Source of the DNA: Molanna angustata | Taxonomy: Eukaryota > Arthropoda > Insecta > Trichoptera > Molannidae | Length of the DNA stretch: 64,000 nucleotides | Direction of reading: 5' to 3' | Assembly: GCA_963576475.1 (NCBI GenBank) | Contig: OY754965.1 | Span: 1,185,501-1,249,500, forward strand | Shown here: positions 1 to 10,540 of the stretch, piece by piece | Layout of the letters: each line of letters begins with the position of its first letter | Numbering within the stretch: position 1 is the stretch's first letter | Position numbers and translations under genes: made by a program | The notes under the pieces: generated by a model | What the model saw: the letters and a program-made list of their open reading frames with translations, nothing else | Told to the model about the DNA's origin: nothing | Databases searched by the model: none

Positions 1-124
1 TAAAAGTTTTGTTTGCTTATAACTGTTTATATATTCTGAAATTTTGTGCTCTGTAAATTGACCGGATCAAAAGTTATAACGGGGACACACACACAGACAC
101 ATAGACACACATACAGACACACAG

Positions 125-164
<40 letters not shown>

Positions 165-203
165 CCACACACACACACATACACACACACACACCCACAC
201 ACA

Positions 204-244
<41 letters not shown>

Positions 245-440
245 CTCACATAAAATGTTCTACTCCGAATTCTGAGTAAATCCATGTATGGGAACATATA
301 TGCTGCGAGGCCTCTAGTTGGTGTTATTAGCATGCAAAAAGTCCACTACACCATACAAAATTTTCCTTCGTACACGCATCTTGGCTTAATAATGTCGATT
401 CATTGAGAGAATTGAATTGTCATGAACGAATCGACAGTTG
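1..440 (-). mobile_element. HINE/Helentron-like element, partial (copy 1a)
   Basis: This is part of a non-autonomous rolling-circle-like element in reverse orientation. It matches, as reverse complement, the element at 27006-27960 and the one at 56052-57088, and ends near 437 with ATCGACAGTTG, the complement of the family's 5' terminal CAACTGTCGAT. It contains a long CA microsatellite. It is also the left arm of a tandem duplication: base 1 corresponds to base 1400. The rest of this copy lies before the window. Confidence 0.65.
85..241. repeat. (CA)n microsatellite
   Basis: About 155 bp of CA dinucleotides with a few ATA, AGA and CCC interruptions, inside the HINE element. The same array, two bases shorter, recurs at 1484-1637. 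A shorter GT array is in the HINE copy at 56255-56325, and the copy at 27006-27960 has almost none, so the tract varies between copies. Open frames across it are artefacts of the repeat. Confidence 0.95.
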
Positions 441-833
441 TATAATATTCACACACACATATATTTTCACATAATATACTTCAAATTTTGTATATACTAT
501 GTTGTTTATATGTTGCGATATAGGTAGGTACTATGACTCACTTATTGCACGGAGTACATACTCCATCTAATATATGCTAGGAGGGAGGATGTGCTATACC
601 TTCTCGTGGTCTCCCCTGTAAGTAGTGCCCTGAAAGGGATAGAAACAAAAGGAAAACGAATATATAATTTTTTTTTTCAAAATCTTAGAAAACTAAAACA
701 AAATGAGAAATAAAAAGAAAATTGCACGAAACGAAATAGCACAAAACCGGCGTCCGTACGTCAGTGGACCTCACGGCCATTTCGGCAAAAAAGATCTTTC
801 TAAAGACCATCCTGACGACCCCCCCAAGGGATA
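441..833 (+). mobile_element. LINE 5' segment, truncated by duplication junction
   Basis: This is a second copy of the 5' part of the LINE that is more complete at 1840-5280. It aligns without gaps to 1838-2230 (offset 1397). An ATG at 703 opens a frame matching the LINE's at 2100. The match stops at 833 (CCCAAGGGATA), where HINE sequence starts, so the frame runs on into unrelated sequence and stops at 918. Bases 441-700 look identical to their partner, but 703-833 show about six substitutions. Confidence 0.7.
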
Positions 834-1523
834 TTTTATTTTCTATACAACACGTGTAGGTATGTATGTCAAGATAGGACAGTATGGAGGTCAGTCCTTT
901 TTTCTACCCAGAATATGAAAACAGCATTATGGTATGTATGTATGTTTGGAGATTTAAGTATCAAACTATTAAGTCTTCTTACATATTGTGTATAGGCGAC
1001 TGCCATACAAATTGTATGAAGTGATGTCGTCACTAAATTCAATTTTTATAAAAATTGTTCAAAAAAATTGAGATATGCTAATTCAATGTTAATATTTTTT
1101 AGAGAAAATTAAATTATCTAGTTGGGGTGTTTCGGCTTTTTTGATATTTTTAAAAAAATTGGAAATATAGGCATTTAAAATCATAAATTTATCATAAAAA
1201 AAATATTTTTCTTTATAAAAAATGTTTGTTAAACCCTGGAATTTTTTTGAAAAAAATTATTTGAGATTTTGTATTTTTCTATGCTTATACCAATTTTCAG
1301 CGTTCTTGCTTTTATGGTTTCTAAGATATATGGAAGAATAAACCAAAATTTCAAAAGTTGACAACCCCTGACTGAAACATAAATTCACAATTCTGAGTAT
1401 AAAAGTTTTGTTTGCTTATAACTGTTTATATATTCTGAAATTTTGTGCTCTGTAAATTGACCGGATCAAAAGTTATAACGGGGACACACACACAGACACA
1501 TAGACACACATACAGACACACAG

Positions 1524-1561
<38 letters not shown>

Positions 1562-1600
1562 CCACACACACACACATACACACACACACCCACACACACA

Positions 1601-1641
<41 letters not shown>

Positions 1642-1839
1642 CTCACATAAAATGTTCTACTCCGAATTCTGAGTAAATCCATGTATGGGAACATATATGC
1701 TGCGAGGCCTCTAGTTGGTGTTATTAGCATGCAAAAAGTCCACTACACCATACAAAATTTTCCTTCGTACACGCATCTTGGCTTAATAATGTCGATTCAT
1801 TGAGAGAATTGAATTGTCATGAACGAATCGACAGTTGTA
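834..1839 (-). mobile_element. HINE/Helentron-like element, 3'-truncated (copy 1b)
   Basis: Reverse-orientation copy of the HINE family, alignable over most of its length to the reverse complement of 27006-27840. The family's 3' end (hairpin plus CTAG) is missing, cut off at the 833/834 junction. The 5' end is near 1839, with ATCGACAGTTG at about 1827-1837. A CA microsatellite occupies 1484-1637. Its right part (1400 on) repeats bases 1-440. Confidence 0.7.
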
Positions 1840-2099
1840 TAATATTCACACACACATATATTTTCACATAATATACTTCAAATTTTGTATATACTATGTT
1901 GTTTATATGTTGCGATATAGGTAGGTACTATGACTCACTTATTGCACGGAGTACATACTCCATCTAATATATGCTAGGAGGGAGGATGTGCTATACCTTC
2001 TCGTGGTCTCCCCTGTAAGTAGTGCCCTGAAAGGGATAGAAACAAAAGGAAAACGAATATATAATTTTTTTTTTCAAAATCTTAGAAAACTAAAACAAA

Positions 2100-2231
2100 A
2101 TGATAAATAAAAAGAAAATTGCACGAAACGAAATAGCACAAAACCGGCGGCCGTACGTCTGCGGACCTCACGGCCATTTCGGCAAAAAAGGTCTTTCTAA
2201 AGACCATCCTGACAACCCCCCCAAGGGATAA
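2100..2231 (+). CDS. short LINE ORF, possibly the start of ORF2
   Basis: A 43-codon frame with a basic N-terminus (MINKKKIARNE) and a Pro/Gly/His-rich tail ending in PPKG. It closes with TAA at 2229-2231 and is in the same frame as the endonuclease codons from 2232 onward. It may therefore be the true N-terminus of ORF2, with the TAA as a nonsense mutation, or a separate short ORF. The duplicated copy at 703 keeps the same reading frame. I recognise no domain. Confidence 0.4.
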   Translation: MINKKKIARNEIAQNRRPYVCGPHGHFGKKGLSKDHPDNPPKG

Positions 2232-2234
2232 AAA

Positions 2235-5205
2235 TTGAAATTTAAACCTTCTACAATTACAAACACTGACGAACTGCATAAATCGGTGATAAAACTTAAA
2301 ATAGGACAAATTAACGTTGAGGGTATGACCGGAGCAAAGGCGGAGATCCTGGGAAAAATGATGGAACAGGTGGATATTTTGACCATCCAGGAGACTCACA
2401 TCCCAGAAGAAGAAACGCGCAAATTGGTGGTACCAGGTTTTGCCCTCATACACTGCAAATGCCATAAAAAACATGGTATTGCAACCTACATATGTGAAGC
2501 TTGAACTGGAGTCAGAAGCCTATGCAGTGGATGAGGATGAGTTCTCAATAACTACCAAGGTTGGTGGCCTTTATGTGGTGAACGTGTATAAGCCCCCGTC
2601 AAAAAATTGGACACAGGCTGTACTGAAATCATGCCCACATCCGTCTGTGTACATTGGGGATTTTAATTCCCGATGCACCCAATGGGGTTATACGGACGAT
2701 GATGCGGACGGAGAGGTGCTTAGCGATTGGTCCTCAGAAAACAACCTACATCTTCTCTACGACTCGAAACAGGGAGGCACATTTCGATCTGCTCGATGGG
2801 GTACAACAACATCACCTGACCTCTGTTTTGTTACAACTAACAGTGAAGGCATACCTGTGATGTCCACCAAAGCCATCCTAAAGGGATTTCCCAGAAGCCA
2901 ACACCTCCCAGTGATAATAAGCATCGGCCTGCATATTCCAGTTTTAGATCAACCACACTTGCCTAGGTGGAACTTAAAAAAGGCAAACTGGAAAAATTAC
3001 TCAGATTGCATAGAGAAGACAATAAACAGGATTAAACCCAGTATATAAAACTACACACGATTTGAAAGATTACTGAGGGTAGCGGCACAAAGATCGATCC
3101 CCAGAGGACATCGAAAGTCATATATTCCGGGATGGAACAGGGAGTGCGAGGAGACGCTACGAAGATACGAGGGTACCGGCAATGAGACGGAGGCAAATAA
3201 TCTCGTACGCCTGCTTGACGAGGAGAGAAAGAGGAGATGGACCGAGAGCGTAGAGTCACTGGACTTCACACACTCTAGCCGAAAGAGCTGGTCCCTGCTG
3301 AGAAAACTGGGTGCTGCCCCTCCAGCGAAAAGAGAACCCGCCGTGACACCAAATCAGATAGCAAATAATATCTTCGAAACCTCAAACATAAAACCCTCAA
3401 AAATTCAAAGCATGCACTTGAAAAAACATCTGAAAAAGGAACTAGATACGTGTCCTGATTCCCACCTTATAACTAGCGAGGTGACAGCTGAAGAATTGAA
3501 TAGGGCAATGGGAAAGATGAAGTGTGGAAAGGCAGCAGGCATAGATGGTATTCTGCCAGAGTTTCTTAAACATCTAGGAGGAAGAGCAGTGGCTTGGATT
3601 GGAACCTTTTTTACCCGAGTGATACTTACTGGAAAGATACCAAAATCGTGGCGACAAACTAAGGTCATAGCAATCCTGAAACCCGGAAAAACCGCAGATG
3701 ACCCAAAAAATTACAGACCTATAGCCTTACTCTCAGTTGTGTATAAATTGTTTGAGAGAATCTTAGCGGATAGAATGGCCCCGCTCGTGGAACCTCACCT
3801 CCCAGTGGAACAGGCCGGTTTCCGTGAAGGTCGAAGCACCTGCGAACAAGTACTGGCACTGACTACCCACATTGAAAATGGTTTCCAAAAAGGAGAAAAG
3901 ACTGGATTAGTCTTGCTGGATTTGACAGCGGCCTATGACACGGTATGGAAAGGAGGCCTTCTGCTAAAGACATTGGGTATGATTAAGAGCAAAGCATTTA
4001 TAACCCTCTTAAACAATATGCTGTTGAACAGGAGCATCAGAGTTTTCTTAAGGGGAGAGGTCAGTAGAAAGAGAATACTCCAAAATGGATTACCTCAGGG
4101 GTCAGTTTTATCCCCAATGCTCTTCAACATGTATACAGCAGATATCCCAAAAACCAAGTCAAGAAAGTTTATTTATGCAGATGATATAGCGATCGTGGCA
4201 CATGCAAAAACCTTTGATGAATTGGAACCCGTTCTAAATACTGACCTACAGATTATGCAAAAATACTTCGAGAAATGGCACCTGAAGCCGAACCCTAGAA
4301 AGACAGTTGCGACAACTCTGCACCTTAACAACCAACAAGCAGACAGGGAACTAAATATCTTCATGTGTGATGAAATTGTCCCAAACGACCGCAATCCTAG
4401 GTATCTCGGAGTAAAACTTGATAGGTCACTAACTTACGGTCCACACTTGCAAGCGTTAAAAAACAAGGTGAAAGCTAGGAACAACATAATTATGAAGCTC
4501 ACCGGAACAACTTGGGGCAGCACTGCTGAAGTGCTGCGTACATCAGCGGTTGCTCTCGTTTATAGTGCGGCGGAGTACTGCGCACCAGTGTGGGAGAGAA
4601 GCGTCCATTGCAAAACCCTTGATGCCGAATTAAATAAAACAATGAGGACAATCACCGGATGCGTAAGGCCAACTGCACTCCCGTGGCTCCCTGTGCTTTC
4701 GAACATTGCTCCTCCTGATTTGCGCAGGAGCCAGGCTACAGCTAGAGAACTTGCCAAGATTGAAAAGAATCCCGCAATTCCCGCATTTCAAGATATATTC
4801 CGTCCACCAAGACAACGACTGAAGTCCAGAAAGCCTGTTTGGTCGAAGCTACTCGGGGAATTCAACTTGCCTAGAGCATGGAAAGAGAGGTGGAATGATT
4901 CAGACCTGGTATTAAACAAACATATTATTCTAGACCCTAACGAAAGGGTCCCAGGTTATAAACTTCCCCGAAAAGTTTGGATTCAGCAAAACAGAATTCG
5001 TACAGGTCAAGGACGATGTAACTACCAAATGTGGAAATGGGGAAAAAGGGATTCTCCAGAATGTGACTGTGGAGCAAGAAGCCAAATTGTCCAGCATCTA
5101 GTAGAGGAGTGCCCGATACGGAGGTATGAAGGAGACTGGATGGACATCCATAGGGCGACTCCAGAAGCTGTGAAGTGGCTGGCCGAACGGGAGCCAAGAG
5201 TGTAG
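2235..5205 (+). pseudogene. LINE ORF2: AP endonuclease and reverse transcriptase, broken
   Basis: The product would nick target DNA and copy the element's RNA into the nick. The N-terminal part is an APE-type endonuclease: IGQINVEG, a catalytic-type QETHI near 2390, and IGDFNSRCTQWG near 2655. The RT follows: GKAAGIDGILPEFL (about 3532), NYRPIALLSVVYKLFERIL, LLDLTAAYDTVW (about 3915), GLPQGSVLSPMLFNMY (about 4090) and the catalytic YADD (about 4165). The C-terminus carries a CDCG...H...C cluster (about 5060-5115). Breaks: a frameshift near 2490-2500 within the endonuclease, and an in-frame TAA at 3046-3048. The frame before and after that stop is the same. The 5' frame has no ATG after 2231. 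From 3049 the RT frame is open to 5205. Confidence 0.88.
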
Positions 5206-5280
5206 AAGGGAACTACTCAATGACGCAGCCAAAGGCGCAGGAAAAGCCGTAGCCGTACAAAAAGTAAAGTAAGTATCTAA

Positions 5281-5459
5281 TATATTATAATTTATTTATT
5301 TATTTCGGATAAAAAAGCGACAAAAAAATATACAAAACAGCAGAATAAAACATGCGCCAAAACTACTATCCACAAATTAAAACAATGTGATCAGCAAAGA
5401 TAAAAAATAAATAAAAAAGTAAAATAAATGAAGAACAACAAAATAAAATCAAATATTTA
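5281..5459. other. A-rich flank of LINE and fold-back element
   Basis: Short AT-rich stretch with TTTATTTATTTATT and A-rich runs, probably the LINE tail plus flanking DNA. I see no gene in it. Confidence 0.4.
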
Positions 5460-6157
5460 GAGGGGACTGCTGCCAACGTACCTATTTTTCAATTTGATAT
5501 ACCATCATTATTTCTAATCAAATCGTTTTGAAAAAAAATAATTTAGATAGTTTGGGTATTAATAAAGAAAATTATATCTTTACTTTTTGATTATGTTCTG
5601 TATAAATTCTTGTAGAAAAATAATGGTATATCCCGATTTTCAACGTTTATATTATATTTTTAATAAAATATAAGGCGTAGTTCAACATATCTTTTTTTTT
5701 AATTAAAGAACACAAAAATATCTAGAAATATCTTACTAGAAAAATATAATGTGATGTTGCATTAATGCTTCAGGTTTAGTTAAATAAACCTAAAAACATT
5801 TATTTTCCATTCAGCGCCATTGCGATATTAAAGTTTTTTAGGTTTATTAACTTAACATGCATTAATGTAACAATACATCGTATTTTTCCAGATATTTTGA
5901 TCTTCTTTAATTTATAAAAAAAATAATGCTCTATACCTTATAGTTTTTTAAAAATTCAAGATAAATGTCAAAAATCGGGGTATGCTTATTATTTTCCTAC
6001 AAGAATATATTTATACAAAACATAATTAAAAAGTTAAGGTATATTTTTCTTTTTTAATATCCAAAATAACTAGGCTATTTTTTTCAAAATGATTCGTTTT
6101 GTAGCAATGATGCAAATTCAAATTGAAAAAATAGGTACGTTGGCAGCAGTCACCCTC
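5460..6157. mobile_element. 698 bp fold-back element (almost complete inverted repeat)
   Basis: The left end reads GAGGGGACTGCTGCCAACGT and the right end is its complement with one extra base (ACGTTGGCAGCAGTCACCCTC). The symmetry runs inward for the whole element: arms of about 330 bp each contain matching stretches such as GATTATGTTCTGTATAAAT versus the complement of ATTTATACAAAACATAAT. The arms meet around 5790-5830 near paired GCATTAATG motifs. There is no coding capacity. The flanks read TTTA and TTAA, so a short target duplication is possible but not clear. It is a fold-back type non-autonomous DNA element; the superfamily is not assignable. Confidence 0.8.
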
Positions 6158-8633
6158 TTAAAAAATACAAAAAAAACATACAAAACCAAAAAGGTGCAGA
6201 AACTATCATGATAAAAAATAAATAATGAAAATAAGTACCTTGTTTCTGTTATTCTATTTCCATTAATTTTGAAAATGCCATAAAATACTTAATTCAAATT
6301 TAAATAAGTACCTACTATCAAATAATAGCATACGTTTTGTACCTATAGACTTTAGAATTACATACAATGTCACATGTTTTCAAAATAATTAATGTTTCCT
6401 TTCCAAATTTAAGCTAGAAAGGTTGTGTTTAGAAAGTTATTGAAGTTCAGGAATTATATAAACTTTCCTATGAAACAGCCAGGAAAAGATTTTGGGCGTA
6501 TCACGTGAATAGGATGGATCATTGACTTCGTTGGATAAATAAAATGAAGTCTACGAAGGGCACCTTCTCAAGAATGACAATTTTCTTTAAAAGCGGGTCT
6601 ACGGTCTACAAAAAGAAGAGGAAACTTTCTAAAAACAAACACTTTATAATCAAATTGTATTCTTAACAAATTCTTTCATTGATATATCTTATGTTGTGGA
6701 TATCTTATATACCTATCTAAAGCTGGGTAAAGTTTGCTAATGCCAATTAATAGCTGGATCGTCAATAAAAGGATTGGTTTAATGGCTGTTCGTGAACTTA
6801 TTTTCTTGTAATATCTTATTTTTCAGAATGTTGGCACACCTGAGGGTCCTTCTATGTACTATGATACTAACATAGATAAATACCAACCATCACGCCATGT
6901 CTCTGTTATTAGAATAGATCGCCATACACTTCTGTTCATATATTAATTGCCTCTTCCAATTTCAAATATCATAATATATTATATTATAGGACTCGTCGCC
7001 AAGGTTGACCTGGCTTTCCACTTTCCCTCATTCTTTCTATTTCAGCTATATATTATATTCTAGCGGATCTGACAGACGCTGTCCTGCCCGAAGGTTGGCT
7101 TGCCTGCTATAAGCTGGTTTAGCAAACATAAAAATAACCACAAACCATCACGGCATATCCCACTATGTGGTAGATACCAGCGACAGGTGTGCGAGTGTTC
7201 ATTATATTAAAAATGGAAGCATAGCACATGCGTGTTTACCTACACATCTGTATCGCCTCACCTAAAAAAGGCAATAAAAAAATCATCAAAATCGATTCAG
7301 TACAAAGTCAAAATAAAGCTTATCGTTTGAACTCTTTACATGATACTTGTAGAGAACTTCGCTTTTAGAAAGAAGTAAAAATACAGCACGTGAAAACTTC
7401 TTCTCTTCTAATAAACAAATACACCACAGATAAAAGTTCACTTTTCAATTATTAAAATTCAATCGATCTATGTGGGATAGTTCCACAGAATTAATAAAAG
7501 TTATATAGGAATATGTAGAGGCGCAAAACTTCCTAATTTCGTTACTGGCTATAAGTTCCTAATATGGCGAGGTTCCTCAATATAAGCACTCTCATATGTG
7601 TTTTGCTCATAAGTTAAGATAGAACATTCCAGTGAAATCTAATAGCACTTATAACTTTGGCTTACCTACTTAACTTATAATTCATAACTCAATGGAATAT
7701 TTACGTATCTCAATGACCCATGAACATTATAAAAATGACCCATAATGTGTGGGTACGATATCATTTCATATTAGTTTTTTTTTTATTCATTCAAGGATCG
7801 TTTTAAGTAACCTGCCTGCCTAATTTCTGCGAAGAGGAATCCTAACGAATTGCTAGTGTCTTTCAACGGAAGCAATCAAACTAGCAGCTAATGTATTAAC
7901 CTGCTTGTAGTATCTATAACGAACCAACTACACTACAGGGGCGCCATTGAAAAAATTAAGAGTAGGTATTTTTCAAAAACTCAAAATTATATTCTCTACA
8001 AAGAGCAAATATGCCAAATTAATGAATATGGTAGTCAACTGTGATGTGTCGACCCCCAGTACTTACTGAATACCCTTGTGTTGTACGTCTGATTGACGAC
8101 CCATCATTGACTGATGGATTGCAATCACTAGACCACAGGTGTAAGGTCGTTATTCTATGTTTATTATATAGATACAACCATGGGAGATACTCAGAACAAC
8201 TTGCACCCTGATCCATCTTCCACCTATTCATAATAGTCATTCGTTTTACTCAAACCCTCCCAAACGCTACGTACTGCGTTTCTTCGGAAGAGTATAATGG
8301 ATCCAAATCATAATAGCTGGTGTCTCCTACGTAGCCATGTTAAAAAAAGGACGATTATCCATAAATTAAGGAATCCTACAAATCGAAAGCTGTCACAGCC
8401 AAAAGATTGAAGACATCGAAATATAACCTATGCAATAGCTTGAATTCATGAAGTTGGTACATAATTACAAAATGATATTTCAAATTATGACACATTTCTT
8501 GCCAAATATGTTCCTTGACACATTATAAAAATATGTAAAATATACAGTAAATAAAAAAAAATAGTGAATATACAGTAAATAAAATATGTAAAATATAATA
8601 AAAGAGACAGCGAAATATCCAAGGATTTAAACA
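6158..8633. other. AT-rich intergenic DNA with repeat scraps
   Basis: No gene is supported here. A LINE 3' end fragment (minus strand) lies at about 7138-7265 and a similar scrap starts at about 6887 with ACCATCACGCCATGTCTC. The open frames here (for example the minus-strand frame at 8019-8240) are short, lack domains and look like chance. Confidence 0.5.
7138..7265 (-). mobile_element. LINE 3' UTR fragment (family B)
   Basis: The stretch ACCATCACGGCATATCCCAC ... CAGCGACAGGTGTGCG recurs at 31218-31335 and 48405-48645. Read on the minus strand it ends GCCGTGATGGT, close to the terminal GGCATGATGGTATGTATG of the family C LINE ends found elsewhere in the window. It is therefore probably the 3' end of a related LINE. 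Confidence 0.55.
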
Positions 8634-8920
8634 ACTTCCTTATTTACAAGGTCTTAAACAACCCCAACGCTCCAGTTTATCTACGAAATCAATTACAATT
8701 CCTTTAAGAGCACGGGTTGCCTCTTCGTTCAAATACTGAAAGAACGCTCAGTATCCCAGTACACAATACTTCCTTTTTCACCACATCTTTCTCCGTACAA
8801 GCAGCTCGTCTTTGGAATCACATCCTTTCGAGTTTCATTAACACTTCCCTTCGAGTTTCATTAACACTTCCCGCTTTCAAAAGAAATCTGAGGAATCATT
8901 TCCTTACACATAACACTTAA
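8634..8920 (+). pseudogene. 5'-truncated LINE: reverse transcriptase C-terminus
   Basis: The encoded HGLPLRSNTERTLSIPVHNT and VQAARLWNHI ... FKRNLRNHFL are the typical C-terminal end of jockey-type ORF2, closely similar to the end of the element at 11861-13017. A 23 bp tandem duplication (TTCGAGTTTCATTAACACTTCC, at about 8828-8872) inserts extra residues. A stop precedes HGLPL. A SINE (8921-9078) separates it from its own 3' UTR at 9087-9372. Confidence 0.75.
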
Positions 8921-9078
8921 GATGGTTGGTGGCAGAGAGGTTAACGCGCTGGGTTAGTAATCCAGTGGTCGCGAGTTGGAATCCTGCCACGACCAATTCA
9001 CCTATAGTACAAGTTTGGGGAATGTATGAGGATGTACCTATATGTACTTATTTCAAGGTCATATTCATTCTAAAAAAA
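8921..9078 (+). mobile_element. tRNA-derived SINE (SINE-A) with target-site duplication
   Basis: The head folds like a tRNA. It has an A box (TGGCAGAGAGGTTAACGCGC), an anticodon-like loop (TTAGTAA between GCTGGG and TCCAG) and a B box (GAGTTGGAATCC). The body CACCTATAGTACAAG is shared with 28264-28455, and it ends in an A tail. It is flanked by an 8 bp duplication, ACACTTAA, at 8913-8920 and 9079-9086. It sits inside a LINE 3' region, so it is younger than that LINE. Confidence 0.85.
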
Positions 9079-9086
9079 ACACTTAA

Positions 9087-9372
9087 ATTTGTCTCCATTT
9101 CAAGGTCATATTCATATAATATCCTTGTCCCCCCCCACTCCTCGCCTTATTTTTATTATATTACTGTTGTTTGATTTGTATGTTTGTATAATTTTATTCA
9201 AATAATCTGGTTAATATCATAAACACAATTAACCTCGCCAAATGTATATTGTTGGTTGAAAGATATTGCCATATTGCAATAAGTCCGTCATCGTTGTGAA
9301 CTTGTTGTGTAATGTTATTAGGTAGGTATTGTGTGCAAAATGAGTAGAATAAATAAATAAAATAAATATATT
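9087..9372 (+). mobile_element. LINE 3' UTR, continuation after SINE insertion
   Basis: Contains TTGGTTGAAAGATATTGCC ATATTGCAATAAG and ends in repeated AATA. The same arrangement (GGTTGGAAGAAATTGCC, TAATGGCAATAAG, AATAAATAAATA) forms the 3' end of the LINE at 13180-13283. It belongs with the RT fragment at 8634-8920. Confidence 0.7.
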
Positions 9373-9422
9373 TAGACAAAGTAAACAAACCTATGGTTTA
9401 AATCTGTAAAACGAATAAAGAA

Positions 9423-9993
9423 GTGCTTCTTGCGTGGATCCCGGCTCATCAGGGAATAGTGGGAAATGAGATCGCTGACGAAGCAGCGAAGCAAGCCTCC
9501 GTTACTGGCATTTTACCCTCTCTATTTATGATTCCCTGCCAAGACATATTAGCATCCTTCAAAAAAGAACTCATATCCAAATGGACCATTGACTGGGAAA
9601 GGTCTAGTACCTTGAAAGGTTCTTCCTATAAATCCATCCAAATTTCAATACCGTCTAAACCATGGTTCCATAACAAAGGCATGGCCAAACGAGACGTCTC
9701 CAACATATGTCGCATTAGACTAGGACACTGCCTTATTAACAGCCACCTCCACAGGATACACGTAAGGGATAGCCCTTCGTGTGCTTGTGGAGAGGTTGTA
9801 GAGACCCTTGACCATGTGTTCTTTGAATGTCCAATCCACACCGAACATGATTTGTATTATACACTAAATACCCCACTCCCAATCAATATGTCTCATCTTC
9901 TATCATTGAATTCACCGCATATTTATTTCCATATAACAAAATTTCTTCGCCTTAATGGCTTCAATCTATAATGCAATAAAATAACCTTTACTT
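9423..9993 (+). pseudogene. 5'-truncated LINE: RNase H domain and C-terminus
   Basis: The open frame to 9971 starts inside a retroelement RNase H domain: WIPAHQGIVGNEIADEAAK carries the conserved His and the final Asp. It continues with RLGHCLINSHLHRI and a CACGEVVETLDHVFFECP zinc-like cluster, as found at the end of I/jockey-type LINEs that carry RNase H. The catalytic N-terminal part of RNase H and the whole RT are missing. The product cannot be an active enzyme. A GAAGAA tail is at about 10070-10090. Confidence 0.8.
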
Positions 9994-10303
9994 CTTAAAT
10001 AATTCAATAAATTTTTTTTGAAACTGGCAGAAATCATCCTAATGATTGGGTGGAATGCCATGTAAGCAAAAGAAGAAGAAGAAGAAGAATAACTACTTAC
10101 TTAAATACCTACATATTTTAAGATATCAAGTAGTGTCCATCGGTCAGTGAAGAATGACCAGTACCTATACCACCAAGTATGGTCCACAGGGAGACTAAAT
10201 CACGACAGTTGATGACCCGTGACCCTTCTTATACCGTTCCCCTCAACCTAACCCTAAACCCCTTGAGGTGGATAGGTATTCGGTACGTTCAGAGATGTGA
10301 AGT

Positions 10304-10540
10304 AATGGGGTGGGCGACACTAACACAACATAATCTCAAGATAATGGGGTGGGCGACACTAACACAACATAATCTCAAGATAATGGGGTGGGCGACACTA
10401 ACACAACATAATCTCAAGATAATGGGGTGGGCGACACTAACACAACATAATCTCAAGATAATGGGGTGGGCGACACTAACACAACATAATCTCAAGATAA
10501 TGGGGTGGGCGACACTAACACAACATAATCTCAAGATAAT
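10304..10540. repeat. minisatellite, six 39 bp units
   Basis: Six head-to-tail copies of a 39 bp unit beginning ATAATGGGGTGGGCGACACT. The units look identical to the base. Because 39 is a multiple of three, both strands are open and would encode 13-residue repeats, but no gene context supports translation. The unit contains no obvious dyad. Confidence 0.97.

Larger units (their letters stand above)
1840..5280 (+). mobile_element. near-complete APE-type non-LTR retrotransposon (LINE)
   Basis: This element has a 5' region without a recognisable ORF1 (1840-2099), a short ORF (2100-2231), an endonuclease plus reverse transcriptase region (2235-5205), and a short 3' UTR that runs into AT-rich sequence after about 5280. 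There is no RNase H domain. The RT and the Cys/His-rich C-terminus resemble jockey/CR1-superfamily elements; I cannot fix the clade by eye. The coding region has at least one frameshift and one or two nonsense codons, so this copy is inactive but not old. Confidence 0.85.

Noticed and set aside
27..333. Open frames of repeated Cys-Val or Thr-His across the CA microsatellite on both strands (also 1426-1730).
   Set aside because: Dinucleotide repeats are open in several frames by composition alone; there is no domain or gene context.
1840..5280. Assigning the first LINE firmly to a named clade (jockey, CR1, Daphne, RTE).
   Set aside because: The RT motifs fit the jockey/CR1 superfamily, but clade assignment needs a phylogeny that cannot be done by eye.
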